The notes: generated by a model from the sequence alone, not told the origin. Shown: positions 52,102-60,327, counted from the first letter of the stretch. The stretch: DNA of 64,000 nt from Shouchella xiaoxiensis (GCF_016907895.1 NZ_JAFBCV010000001.1:434001-498000), one strand, 5' to 3'. Numbers and translations are program-made.

Positions 52102-52676
52102 TGACGACGATTGGCGTGCTGGCGCTGCAAGGCGCAGTTAGCGAACATATTCGTTTTATTGAAGAGAGCGGCGCAAAAGCGATTCCAATTAAACGGCCCG
52201 TACAGCTAGCAGAGATTGACGGCTTAATCATTCCTGGTGGAGAATCAACCGCAATGAGGCGTTTAATTGATAAATACCATTTCCTTGAGCCTCTGAGACA
52301 GTTTGGTCAAGCGCAAAAACCCGTTTTCGGAACATGTGCAGGCTTAATTTTAATGGCTAAATCGCTAACTGATCGAGAAGAAGGCCACCTCGGTTTTATT
52401 GATATGGTTGTTGAGCGCAATGCCTTTGGGCGACAGCGGGAAAGTTTTGAAGTAGGGCTTGATGTAAACGGAATTGCAAATAAAGTTAATGCAGTCTTTA
52501 TCCGTGCTCCGCTTGTTAAAGAAATTGGTCAGGGTGTAACGGTACTGAGTGAATACAATGGCGAGATGGTTGCTGTGCAACAAGGACCGTTTCTCGCCTG
52601 CTCGTTTCATCCGGAATTGAGTGACGACAACAGCCTGCATCAATACTTTTTACGCATGGTTGAAGAACAGGTTTGA
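52101..52676 (+). CDS. pdxT: Pyridoxal 5'-phosphate synthase glutaminase subunit PdxT
   Basis: A 191-residue glutamine amidotransferase from ATG 52101 ([16 protein letters not shown]). The triad is visible: nucleophile Cys in GTCAGLI, and His and Glu in SFHPELSDD. IIPGGESTAMRRL is the oxyanion region. It supplies ammonia to PdxS. The one-base stop-start overlap with pdxS gives coupled translation and a 1:1 ratio. Confidence 0.98.
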   Translation: MTTIGVLALQGAVSEHIRFIEESGAKAIPIKRPVQLAEIDGLIIPGGESTAMRRLIDKYHFLEPLRQFGQAQKPVFGTCAGLILMAKSLTDREEGHLGFIDMVVERNAFGRQRESFEVGLDVNGIANKVNAVFIRAPLVKEIGQGVTVLSEYNGEMVAVQQGPFLACSFHPELSDDNSLHQYFLRMVEEQV

Positions 52677-52701
52677 CAAAAATATAGCTTTCTCAATAAA
52701 A

Positions 52702-52732
52702 GCTGTCTTCCGAAGAAGGCAGTTTTTGTTTT
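52702..52732 (+). terminator. First terminator after pdxT
   Basis: Stem CTGTCTTC / GAAGGCAG with a CGAA tetraloop and TTTTTGTTTTT. Confidence 0.85.
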
Positions 52733-52745
52733 TATAAATAATGAT

Positions 52746-52780
52746 AGACAGGTTCTTCTCCGGAGGAACCTGTCTTTTTT
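52746..52780 (+). terminator. Second, tandem terminator after pdxT
   Basis: 10-bp stem AGACAGGTTC / GAACCTGTCT followed by five more T residues. It is a back-up to the first or the end of a short leader for the next gene. Confidence 0.8.
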
Positions 52781-52878
52781 ACGTAGGATTTACCAACTTT
52801 TAAGATACACCTTTTGTAAATAATCTTTATTTTAAAAAGGAAGGCTAAGATAAAGATGATGGTTAAAGGAGATTGAAC

Positions 52879-54342
52879 ATGGATTTACAGACATTATTAA
52901 AATCTATAACTGATGAGAATGTGTCTGGCCATGTGCAGGTTACAGGCATTTCCAATCATTCAAGCACGGTCCAAAAAGGGGACTTATTTGTTGCGATTTC
53001 TGGTTTTGCCGTTGATGGTCATGAGTATGTTGATGAAGCAATTGCTGCCGGGGCTGTCGCTGTTGTTGGGGAAAGAGATCTGCCTTCACTAAAAGTTCCC
53101 TATATCAAAGTTGAGAGTACACGCTTAACGCTCCCTTTACTAGCAAAACAATTTTATTTTCCTGTCCAAGGGATGAAGACGTTTATCGGCATTACTGGAA
53201 CAAATGGCAAAACAACAACGTCATTTATGTTAAAACATCTTCTAGAAAAAGCTGGACATGACACAGCTTTATTTGGAACGATACACACGTATATAAATAA
53301 AACGATTTATCCGACGAAGAATACAACAGTGGATTCACTCCAGCTCTATAAATACCTTGCCGAAAGCGAGGATAAGTATGTCATTATGGAAGTAACGTCC
53401 CATGCGCTATTGCAGCATCGCGTTGATGGAATTCAATTTGATTTGTGCTTGTTCACGAATCTTAGTAGAGATCATCTGGACTACCACAATGATATGGATA
53501 GCTACTTTGAAGCGAAAAAACGATTATTTGAAATGATGAGTCCAACAGGATTAGCAATAATAAATTATGATAATCAGTGGGGCGAGACACTATATAAGCA
53601 GCTGCAGCAAGAAGGAAAAAGAGTAGAAGCGGTTGGGGCAGAGGCTCCTGACTTTTCGATTAACAGCATTGAATATGGAGAGGAGATGCGTGTTGAATTT
53701 GGTGTTAAACAATCTTCTTACCGGCTGGAAGTGCCGCTGCTCGGTGAACATAATGTTACTAATGCGCTGATGGCCTTTCAAGCAGCGCGCACTGTCGGTA
53801 TGCCGCCGCCTAAAATTATAGATACATTTAAATCTTTTACAGGGGTTCCAGGACGATTTGAACGGTTTCAATTACCTAGTGGAGGATATGCCATTATTGA
53901 TTATGCGCACACGGAAGATGCGTTGTACCATTGTTTTAAAACAGCAGAACAAATGGGAGCGGAGCGAATCGTTCATGTTTTAGGCTTTCGTGGCGGGAGA
54001 GATAAAGGCAAACAGCAGGCAATGATCGAACAAACGCTGGCATATAGCGACGTCATTTTTTTAACGTTAGACGATTTGAACGGAGAATTAAAGGAAGAGA
54101 TGATTCTGAGTTTAGAACGGTTTGATTTAAAGCGAAGGGGTAAGGTCATTGCAGATCGAGTGAAGGCCATTCAAACCGCACTTGCAGAGATTAAGGATGG
54201 AGACTGGCTCTTTATCACAGGTAAAGGAAGAGAGAGGTATAAGGAGAGTTCTTACAAAGCGATTCACTCTGATTATGAAGCGGTTCAAGATTGGCTAAAT
54301 CATACAGCAGGAATGAACGTTTTTAAATTGCCATCCACTTAA
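52879..54342 (+). CDS. MurE-like Mur ligase with atypical substrate motif
   Basis: A 487-residue Mur ligase from ATG 52879, 7 bases after AAAGGAG. The N-terminal domain binds the UDP-MurNAc part (KGDLFVAISGFAVDGHEYV), the central ATPase has ITGTNGKTTTSFML, and the lysine to be carbamylated is in YFEAKKRLF. In true MurE the amino-acid-binding loop is DNPR (diaminopimelate) or a Lys-type variant; here it reads DDLNGE. There is no cluster of mra/mur genes around it, so it is probably a second MurE paralogue adding a different amino acid, or acting on another cell-wall or polyglutamate-type substrate. Confidence 0.88.
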   Translation: MDLQTLLKSITDENVSGHVQVTGISNHSSTVQKGDLFVAISGFAVDGHEYVDEAIAAGAVAVVGERDLPSLKVPYIKVESTRLTLPLLAKQFYFPVQGMKTFIGITGTNGKTTTSFMLKHLLEKAGHDTALFGTIHTYINKTIYPTKNTTVDSLQLYKYLAESEDKYVIMEVTSHALLQHRVDGIQFDLCLFTNLSRDHLDYHNDMDSYFEAKKRLFEMMSPTGLAIINYDNQWGETLYKQLQQEGKRVEAVGAEAPDFSINSIEYGEEMRVEFGVKQSSYRLEVPLLGEHNVTNALMAFQAARTVGMPPPKIIDTFKSFTGVPGRFERFQLPSGGYAIIDYAHTEDALYHCFKTAEQMGAERIVHVLGFRGGRDKGKQQAMIEQTLAYSDVIFLTLDDLNGELKEEMILSLERFDLKRRGKVIADRVKAIQTALAEIKDGDWLFITGKGRERYKESSYKAIHSDYEAVQDWLNHTAGMNVFKLPST

Positions 54343-54343
54343 T

Positions 54344-54373
54344 AAAAGAGACTGTAAACGCAGTCTCTTTTTC
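54344..54373 (+). terminator. Terminator after the MurE-like gene
   Basis: 11-bp stem AAAAGAGACTG / CAGTCTCTTTT with a 6-base loop and T-tail. Confidence 0.88.
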
Positions 54374-54511
54374 TGATGCCCCTATGTTATGATTGGATGG
54401 ATATGCTGTTATCAGCAACCTTTTTTGTAGCGGAAATAACTAAACATTAAAGTCTGTACAATTCATTCTTACGCTATGAATAGTTTGTATTGCAGGAAGG
54501 ATGTATTAGTA

Positions 54512-54994
54512 ATGAAAATTCGATTGTTGAAAGACGAAGATCATGCTTATTTTCTCCCGCTTATTAATCAATGGTGGGGCGGAAGAAAGATGGATCATTT
54601 ACTCCCAAGATTGTTTTTCACTCATTTTCAATCAACAAGCTTTGTTGCTGAAGTTGAAGGAAAACCAGTTGGCTTTTTGATTGGCTTCCATTCACAGACG
54701 AACAAAGACGAGGGATACATTCATTTTGTTGGTGTTGATCCAAATTATCGCCAACAGCGTATCGGACAATCGCTCTACCAAGCTTTTTTTGACAAAATGA
54801 ATGAAGCAAAGCGTTACAAAGTAACCTGCATTACTTCACCTGTTAATCAAGGATCAATTGCTTATCATACGAAGATGGGGTTTATGATTCAACCAGGTGA
54901 TAAAGAGGTAAACGGTGTCCCGGTCACGGCTGATTACGACGGTCCAGGGCAGGACCGAGTAAAATTCGAAAAACGACTAACAAGTAACGAGTGA
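54512..54994 (+). CDS. GNAT-family N-acetyltransferase, 160 aa
   Basis: From ATG 54512 (MKIRLLKDEDHAYFL) with AGGAAGG about 10 bases upstream. GNAT landmarks are HFVGVDPNYRQQRIGQSLYQAF for acetyl-CoA and GSIAYHTKMGF near the end. The C-terminal DYDGPGQDRVKFEKRL is common in a GNAT subgroup of Bacilli. Substrate unknown. The stop codon overlaps the left end of the repeat element at 54993. Confidence 0.88.
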   Translation: MKIRLLKDEDHAYFLPLINQWWGGRKMDHLLPRLFFTHFQSTSFVAEVEGKPVGFLIGFHSQTNKDEGYIHFVGVDPNYRQQRIGQSLYQAFFDKMNEAKRYKVTCITSPVNQGSIAYHTKMGFMIQPGDKEVNGVPVTADYDGPGQDRVKFEKRLTSNE

Positions 54995-55266
54995 GGTTGG
55001 GACAAAAGTAGATAGACAGACGAAAACGACGAACATTCCTGAAAATAGGAACGTTCGTCGTTTAATTTATACTAAAATGAGCGGAAGAGAATCTGAAGAC
55101 TCCTAGGGGACCAGCACGTGTCTGAAGACTCTGGAGTGGCGGTTTTCCACGAAGGAGGCTGAGGCCGTGCCCCCGGAAAGCGAAGAATTCTCCTGTAGCG
55201 GTGCTACTCAGCATCGTTTCGATTATTCGACTTTTTAACTACTGCTTTTCGTTATGTCCCAGCCTC
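54993..55266. repeat. MITE-like dispersed repeat element with inverted ends, 274 bp
   Basis: The ends are GAGGTTGGGACA and TGTCCCAGCCTC, complementary except for one G-T pair. Inside are a strong hairpin (55024-55063) and GC-rich structured sequence (such as GGAGGCTGAGGCC) without a gene. The GAGGCTGGGACA end is familiar from intergenic repeat elements in Bacilli and related Firmicutes. Its left end overlaps the GNAT stop codon and its right end stops one base before the XRE gene's stop codon. Confidence 0.72.
55024..55063. terminator. Long hairpin inside the repeat element
   Basis: 17-bp stem AAACGACGAACATTCCT / AGGAACGTTCGTCGTTT with one mismatch and a 6-base loop, flanked by TTT and AAA. 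It may serve as terminator for the GNAT gene and, in reverse, for the XRE gene. Confidence 0.65.
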
Positions 55267-55267
55267 A

Positions 55268-56485
55268 TCATGACTCTTTACAGATGAGAGAATATGTTTC
55301 AAGAACGAATGCTTTCATGGTTTTTTCAGGGTATTGAAGTGCGTCAAAACGCTCTTTAACCCGTATAGCATGGAATTTGGCTTTCTCTAAATGATTTAAG
55401 GCGAGGTGGCTACGGGCAATATACGCATCGGCAGCGTATATATGCGAAATATCAAGACCATGAAAACCTCCTAAAACAAATTCTAAGTCAGGAAGTACCT
55501 CAAGCGCTTGCTCGTAGCGTTCTAGTTTATAATAACAAGCGCCAATTTCTGTATGAAAAAAATTCAAGGAATAGCTCTCATTCAAGTAGGTAATTCCAGT
55601 TTCAAGTTCCTTAATAGCCAATTCGTAATCGCGATCAAATTGGCTCATGACGAACCCGCGTAATAAATGAGTTAAAGCATGTAGTTGATTGCTGTCAAGT
55701 AATTGAGCAAGTTGACCATGTTTCTCAACGTAATACATGATGTCGGTTCGATTATCGGTCGGCGTAGAGAACATAACGGCAACTCGGTAGTATTCGTCCA
55801 TTTTGTAAAAAAGCTGTTTTTCTGTTGAGTACGCGATAGTTTTCTGTAGAAGTTCTTTTCCAGCTTGAATGTTTTCAGTTAAGAATAACAACCCAATTTC
55901 GAGATAATTGGATCGTAGCTCGTTCATTAATTCAAGTTCAAACCGTTGTGATTGATAAAATTGTTTCTTTGCCTCAAGCAGCTTGATGGCCTCATCAAAT
56001 TGGTAGTGAGCTGTATGAAAAGAAACCCGTTCTAAAACAAGGCGAAAACCTTCATTAAACTGATTCATCTGCAAAAAACGGTCTTCAGCTTCTATCATGT
56101 AGCGTTCCCATTCGCTGTTTTTTTGACTATACAGTGTTAAACCATACAGTTCAATTAGCTGAGCGGATTCATAAGCAAGCGGCATGTTTTGCCTGATAAT
56201 TGGCTGCAACAGTTCCTCCACTAGCTCATACTTTTCTTCATCATAAGCTTGTCTGCCTATGTCGAGAAGCTCTCGTAGTTGGCGAATGCTTACTTCTTCG
56301 AGCAGCTCACTTTTTTCTACACCAAGCGTTTCGGCAATATAGTGCAGGCTTTCCATTGAAGGCTGAGCCTTATCGTTTTCAATTAAACTAAGCATGCCCT
56401 TAGTGAGTCGTTCACCAGCTAAGTCGGCCAGCGTTTTTCCTTGTTGCTTTCGAAGCGCGCGTATGCGACTACCGAGTGACTCCAT
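55268..56485 (-). CDS. XRE-family regulator with TPR domain
   Basis: A 405-residue protein. Residues 1-65 are a helix-turn-helix (LGSRIRALRKQQGKTLADLAGERLTKGMLSLIENDKAQPS), and the rest is a long helical array of TPR-like repeats (for example YELAIKELETGITYLNES and CYYKLERYEQALEVL). This resembles Rgg/PlcR/NprR-type peptide-sensing regulators. CGGAGG precedes the ATG. It is divergent from an MFS exporter, with two identical 17-bp palindromes in the shared upstream region, so it likely controls that pump. Confidence 0.9.
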   Translation of the reverse strand: MESLGSRIRALRKQQGKTLADLAGERLTKGMLSLIENDKAQPSMESLHYIAETLGVEKSELLEEVSIRQLRELLDIGRQAYDEEKYELVEELLQPIIRQNMPLAYESAQLIELYGLTLYSQKNSEWERYMIEAEDRFLQMNQFNEGFRLVLERVSFHTAHYQFDEAIKLLEAKKQFYQSQRFELELMNELRSNYLEIGLLFLTENIQAGKELLQKTIAYSTEKQLFYKMDEYYRVAVMFSTPTDNRTDIMYYVEKHGQLAQLLDSNQLHALTHLLRGFVMSQFDRDYELAIKELETGITYLNESYSLNFFHTEIGACYYKLERYEQALEVLPDLEFVLGGFHGLDISHIYAADAYIARSHLALNHLEKAKFHAIRVKERFDALQYPEKTMKAFVLETYSLICKES

Positions 56486-56512
56486 CGTATAAACCTCCGT
56501 TGGTTCTTATTA

Positions 56513-56529
56513 GTTTAATTATATTAAAC
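56513..56529. promoter_or_regulatory. Operator palindrome, copy 1
   Basis: GTTTAAT-TAT-ATTAAAC, perfect 7-bp arms; it lies upstream of the MFS -35 box and about 28 bases before the XRE start. Confidence 0.65.
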
Positions 56530-56535
56530 TTTTGC

Positions 56536-56564
56536 TTGCTTGGGAAGTTCTTTTCGGTTACAAT
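56536..56564 (+). promoter_or_regulatory. Promoter of the MFS gene
   Basis: TTGCTT, 17-base spacer, TACAAT, lying between the two operator palindromes. Confidence 0.6.
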
Positions 56565-56566
56565 TT

Positions 56567-56583
56567 GTTTAATTTAATTAAAC
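56567..56583. promoter_or_regulatory. Operator palindrome, copy 2
   Basis: GTTTAAT-TTA-ATTAAAC with the same arms as copy 1, 54 bases away. It begins 2 bases after the -10 box, so binding would cover the transcription start. Confidence 0.65.
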
Positions 56584-56607
56584 TTTATTTTGCTGGGGGA
56601 TGATGAA

Positions 56608-57903
56608 GTGACAGAAGAGCAGAAAAGAAAGCGGGCAACTTACCATTTATGGACATTTGGCTTAAGCAAATTAATCGCATCATTTGGAGGAAGTGTTTAT
56701 GTTTTTGGTATTAGTCTTTACATATTGACGTTAACAGGGTCTGCAATGAGTTTTGCGATTAATCTGATTTGTACGATCTTGCCGAGAACGTTACTAGCAC
56801 CTTTCGCTGGTTACATCGCTGATCGTTACTCCAAAAAAGCGATCGTTGTAACTGCACAGGGCTTTTCCGTCTTAATTGTAAGCGGCTTGTTACTTTACAG
56901 CTTGCAAATCGGACTGTCGCTCGGAATTATCTATTTAGCAACGGTGCTGCTAACAATATCATCAACATTTACAAGCCTTACCTTCACGGCTTCGATTACT
57001 GGACTTGTTGATCCACCTCGAATTCAGCGCGCTTCAGCCATTAATCAAATGACGATTTCACTTTCTTCAATCGGCGGACCAGTACTTGGTGGGATCTTGT
57101 TTGCCTTCGCCCCGTTTGAGTGGTTTTTACTTATCTTCATTGCTGGATTTGCAGTAGCTGTTCTGCTTGAAGCAACCATGAATTTTAAGCTCTTTCTAAA
57201 AGAGAATCAAGAACTAGGTGATATTCCTGAGTCGATGAAGCAAAGCATGCTTTCTGGATTTCGTTACATTAAAGCAAATCCAGCAATCGGTAGAGTCATT
57301 ACGATGGGGTTGTTTGTAAACTTTTTCTTTGGTGCACTAATTGTCGGCATGCCTTATGTCATTGTTGAGCTACTACAAATTGAATCGCAGCACTTTGGTA
57401 TCATTGAAGCTTTTTTAGCTGGAGGGATGTTACTAGGCGGCTTGTTCTTCTCGATTCATAAACAGCTTAAGTTTCCACTGAATAGTGCAAGAAATGGCCT
57501 ACTTCTTGTTAGTCTGGTGTTGGCGATGTTTACGGTGCCGTTGTTGTTTCAGATGAGCTATATGAGCATGGTTTTCTTTTATAGTGCAATTACGCTTTCC
57601 CTAGGTGTTTGTATGAGTTTTATCAACACACCACTTGGAGTTATGATGCAGCAGCTTGTGGAAGATGGCTATAAGGGTAGAGTATTTGGCGTAATGGAAA
57701 CTGTAGCACAAGCTTTAGTGCCGCTTAGCATTTTACTGTTCGGGATGCTGTTTGAATGGGTTGGAGCGATTGCGGTTTTGCTGCCATCGAGTGTGGGGTT
57801 GTTTATCATTACGTTGATCATGCTACGTAGAAAAGTGTTGGCAATCATTCATCCTGAGATTCTTAAAGGTGAAGATGAGATCATGAAAGAAGTTTCTTTG
57901 TAA
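56608..57903 (+). CDS. MFS efflux-type transporter
   Basis: A 431-residue, 12-segment protein from GTG 56608 (MTEEQKRKRATYHLW), 7 bases after GGGGGA. Motif A-like GYIADRYSKKAIV lies in the second-third segment loop. The pattern (PRTLLAPFAGYIADRYSKK, then SLSSIGGPVLGGILF) is that of the MdtG/YkuC-type or macrolide-efflux (MefA-like) branch of MFS. Divergence from an XRE-TPR regulator with operator palindromes supports induced drug or peptide export. Substrate unknown. Confidence 0.9.
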   Translation: MTEEQKRKRATYHLWTFGLSKLIASFGGSVYVFGISLYILTLTGSAMSFAINLICTILPRTLLAPFAGYIADRYSKKAIVVTAQGFSVLIVSGLLLYSLQIGLSLGIIYLATVLLTISSTFTSLTFTASITGLVDPPRIQRASAINQMTISLSSIGGPVLGGILFAFAPFEWFLLIFIAGFAVAVLLEATMNFKLFLKENQELGDIPESMKQSMLSGFRYIKANPAIGRVITMGLFVNFFFGALIVGMPYVIVELLQIESQHFGIIEAFLAGGMLLGGLFFSIHKQLKFPLNSARNGLLLVSLVLAMFTVPLLFQMSYMSMVFFYSAITLSLGVCMSFINTPLGVMMQQLVEDGYKGRVFGVMETVAQALVPLSILLFGMLFEWVGAIAVLLPSSVGLFIITLIMLRRKVLAIIHPEILKGEDEIMKEVSL

Positions 57904-58017
57904 AAAGTGCTTACTAATTTTCTAACAGGCAGCATAAGATCGTTGGTTTTTCTTATAGTACCAATTGTCGTCATTTGCTAAACTAATTAAGACGGTTAAA
58001 GGAAAAGAGGTTCAACT

Positions 58018-58638
58018 ATGGAAACGGAATTCTTTAAAATTTTTGATGAAAACAAGAACGAAATTGGCACAGCTTCTCGTGAGGAGGTACATCGGCTTGG
58101 CTATTGGCACGAAACATTCCATTGCTGGCTTGTTGAAAAATCTCCAAAGAAGACGTATCTCTATTTGCAATTACGCAGTGATTCAAAAAAAGATTATCCT
58201 AGTCTGCTTGATATTACGGCAGCCGGGCATATTCTAGCTGATGAGACTCCTGCCGATGGAGTACGAGAAGTGAAAGAGGAGATTGGCATTGATGTAACCT
58301 TAAATGAGTTAATTTCACTTGGTCTTATCGCCTATGATGTAACCCATGGGGCATTAATTGATCGGGAGCTCGCCCACACGTATCTGTACATAAACGAGTT
58401 TTCATTCGATTCCTTCACATTACAGGAAGAAGAAGTGGCCGGTATGGTGAAAGTGGAGTGGGAGGATTTTGTGCAGCTTTGGAAAAATGAGCAACTAGAT
58501 ATCCCGGCTTCAGGTTTTAAACTGAATGCTGCAGGATTGAAAGAAGAATGGAAAACCTCTGTGACAAAAGAACAGTTCGTCCCCCATCCGACAGCATTTT
58601 ATCATACAGTTATTCAAAGAATTCAGCAACAACTTTAG
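58018..58638 (+). CDS. NUDIX hydrolase
   Basis: A 206-residue protein with a complete NUDIX box from GHILADETPADG to REVKEEIGI (Gx5Ex7REUxEExGU). The N-terminus (FKIFDENKNEIGTASREEVHRLGYWHETFHCWL) is that of the YfcD/isopentenyl-diphosphate-isomerase-like subgroup. AAAGGAAAAGAGG precedes the ATG. Members hydrolyse nucleoside diphosphates linked to other groups; the exact substrate is unknown. It converges on the SMR efflux genes. Confidence 0.92.
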   Translation: METEFFKIFDENKNEIGTASREEVHRLGYWHETFHCWLVEKSPKKTYLYLQLRSDSKKDYPSLLDITAAGHILADETPADGVREVKEEIGIDVTLNELISLGLIAYDVTHGALIDRELAHTYLYINEFSFDSFTLQEEEVAGMVKVEWEDFVQLWKNEQLDIPASGFKLNAAGLKEEWKTSVTKEQFVPHPTAFYHTVIQRIQQQL

Positions 58639-58647
58639 CAGAAGTCG

Positions 58648-58673
58648 ATAGCCAACAGCTCGCTGCTGGCTAT
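58648..58673. terminator. Hairpin between NUDIX and SMR genes
   Basis: ATAGCCA and TGGCTAT with an inner CAGC/GCTG and one mismatch. It lacks a T-run on either strand, so terminator activity is uncertain. Confidence 0.4.
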
Positions 58674-58984
58674 GCGGCAATTTGCAATAAAACAACGCCA
58701 GCTGTAATCAAGCTAAGAGCTACGTATTTAACAAGACTACGCGATTCTTTCAAGAAGATTGTCCCAATTAAAGCGACAAATAGGATGGTCGTTCCGGACC
58801 AAATGGCATAGGCAATGCCAACCTCTAAATATTGAATGGAAAAGGTAAGCGTGAGCGTGACAATCAAGTAGCAGATAACAGCTAGAACTGTAGCTGTCCG
58901 GTTTTTAAACCCGTTTGATAACTTCATAAAGAGATTGCCGAGCACTGAAAACAAAATGGCAAGTGCTAGAAAGAGGTAGCCCAC
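58670..58984 (-). CDS. SMR-family efflux subunit lacking the TM1 glutamate
   Basis: A 104-residue, four-segment small multidrug resistance protein from GTG 58984, 12 bases after AAAGGAG. The N-terminus GYLFLALAILFSVLGNLFMKLSNGF aligns with the SMR first segment, but Ser stands where nearly all members have the proton-coupling Glu (Glu14 of EmrE). YAIWSG, typical of SMR, is present. It starts 2 bases after the stop of its partner, so the two are likely a heterodimeric pair. Confidence 0.9.
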   Translation of the reverse strand: MGYLFLALAILFSVLGNLFMKLSNGFKNRTATVLAVICYLIVTLTLTFSIQYLEVGIAYAIWSGTTILFVALIGTIFLKESRSLVKYVALSLITAGVVLLQIAA

Positions 58985-58986
58985 GT

Positions 58987-59328
58987 TTATGACACTCTCC
59001 TTTTTTCAGCTAGTGCATTTAAATTTAGTAAAACAACTCCAGCAACAACGAACCCCATTCCGATAAACTTCATTAACGAAACAGATTCATTAAAAAACCA
59101 AATGCCCAGCAAGATCACCGCAAATGTACCAAGACCTGACCACAGTGCATTCACAAAACCAACTTCTAATTCCCGCACAAGATAAATGCAAAGAACTAAG
59201 GCGCTGAAATAACAAACAAACACCATAATGGATGGAAATAAGCGCGTAAAACCATCTGCTTGATTCATAAATAAAGTGCCGATCACTTCAATGGTAATGG
59301 CAGTAAACAACAGACTTATCTTTTTCAT
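58987..59328 (-). CDS. SMR-family efflux subunit with the conserved glutamate
   Basis: A 113-residue protein from ATG 59328, 7 bases after AGAGGTG. Four membrane segments; the first has the functional Glu (LLFTAITIEVIGTLFM), and NALWSGLGTFAVILLG matches the fourth-segment region pattern. It is the upstream gene of a pair, as in EbrAB and YkkCD. It should export cationic drugs or guanidinium-like compounds in exchange for protons together with the downstream subunit. Confidence 0.92.
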   Translation of the reverse strand: MKKISLLFTAITIEVIGTLFMNQADGFTRLFPSIMVFVCYFSALVLCIYLVRELEVGFVNALWSGLGTFAVILLGIWFFNESVSLMKFIGMGFVVAGVVLLNLNALAEKRRVS

Positions 59329-59520
59329 GCTATAACACCTCTGCTTTAGCAGTAGGATAGCATTAGTTTGGACATTTTGCATGATTGAAGAATTAAAATT
59401 CTGAGTAGAGATAAAGGGAGACTTGTTCGGATCTGAGAGGGGTTTGAATAACGAGTAAGGCTTATACCAACTTCTTAATGATGGTTCCTATATTTAAGAT
59501 GTAGAAATAATTATTGGCGT

Positions 59521-59658
59521 TTAATTTGATTTAAGTCCTTTATTAATTAATGTATAAACGGCTTTAGAAAATGTTGAGATTTCGTTCTCTGATTGGAATT
59601 TTTTTATGTTCACTACAACATCTTCTGGGAATTTAATTAGTTTCGGGATGCGTGGCAT
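59521..59658 (-). CDS. Ribbon-helix-helix-like small protein, 45 aa
   Basis: Encodes MPRIPKLIKFPEDVVVNIKK... ending SKAVYTLINKGLKSN, the pattern of CopG/Arc-type DNA-binding proteins (strand, helix, turn, helix). AAAGGAAG lies 8 bases before the ATG on the minus strand. Such proteins are small repressors or antitoxins. No toxin-like gene with a good ribosome binding site is seen next to it, so it may be a remnant or an orphan. The neighbouring 59659-59880 stretch shows nothing convincing. Confidence 0.62.
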   Translation of the reverse strand: MPRIPKLIKFPEDVVVNIKKFQSENEISTFSKAVYTLINKGLKSN

Positions 59659-59883
59659 ATGTGGACTTCCTTTCCTTCTTAAAAACGTCTACACGGTGAT
59701 CATATTCCTGTGCGAAACACTTGTCAATGCCTATTTTAGCGCATGTCTCGCAGAGCAGAGCTAATAAATATGAAGAAACTTTTTTATTTAGGAACAAAAG
59801 TTGCTTACTAGCTCGGTTCATGTTGAATAAGGGAACTGGACTTGGTAAATGATAAATCCATTGAATACAGAAGGTGAGTTTAT

Positions 59884-60327
59884 ATGAAGAAAAGGATAAT
59901 GATTATCATCATCGCTTTATTTATTGGAACAACTTCTCATGCACAAGCATTTGATGTACATATTAATCCGAATAAAGACTCGTCATTTCTGTCTATTTAT
60001 GATTCGCTCACGCTGTTTTTGATGGGGCCGATTGAACAAGAAGTAGCCGATTATTATGAAAGTATCCTCACTGAAAGCCCGATGCTTTACCCTTATCAAA
60101 TAGATGTTCAGAGCGTAACGCGGATTGACGGATTTCGTTCTTTTAGTTTTCGTTATCAAATTGAAGTTGAACCTGTTGTTGGGCCACATATTGCAGTAGG
60201 AAGAGACTTGGTCACGCTTGAGGTTTCTCCTCTGGTTCCATCGTTGGTTAAGGTAACACAGTTCAATCATTTAGAAACCTATAAACTGCCGCCACAGTGG
60301 GAGCATATCGAAAAGAACAGACAATAA
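59884..60327 (+). CDS. Exported DUF3888-family protein
   Basis: A 147-residue protein with a signal peptide (MKKRIMIIIIALFIGTTSHAQA). The mature part has the DUF3888 pattern: DSLTLFLMGPIEQEVADYYESIL, PYQIDVQSVTRI and FSFRYQIEVEPVVGPH. AAGGTGAG precedes the ATG by 6 bases. The family is restricted to Bacilli and has no known function; a cell-envelope role is likely. Monocistronic. Confidence 0.88.
   Translation: MKKRIMIIIIALFIGTTSHAQAFDVHINPNKDSSFLSIYDSLTLFLMGPIEQEVADYYESILTESPMLYPYQIDVQSVTRIDGFRSFSFRYQIEVEPVVGPHIAVGRDLVTLEVSPLVPSLVKVTQFNHLETYKLPPQWEHIEKNRQ

Noticed and set aside
59329-59520. A possible guanidine (ykkC-type) riboswitch before the SMR pair.
   Set aside because: The leader on the minus strand is short and lacks the paired stems and conserved ACGR-type loops I would expect.
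59633-59821. A 62-codon minus-strand frame with three Cys residues (LCETCAKIGIDKC).
   Set aside because: No ribosome binding site, it overlaps the better-supported RHH-like gene, and the frame stays open upstream without a start, suggesting chance. It could be a gene remnant, but I cannot support that.
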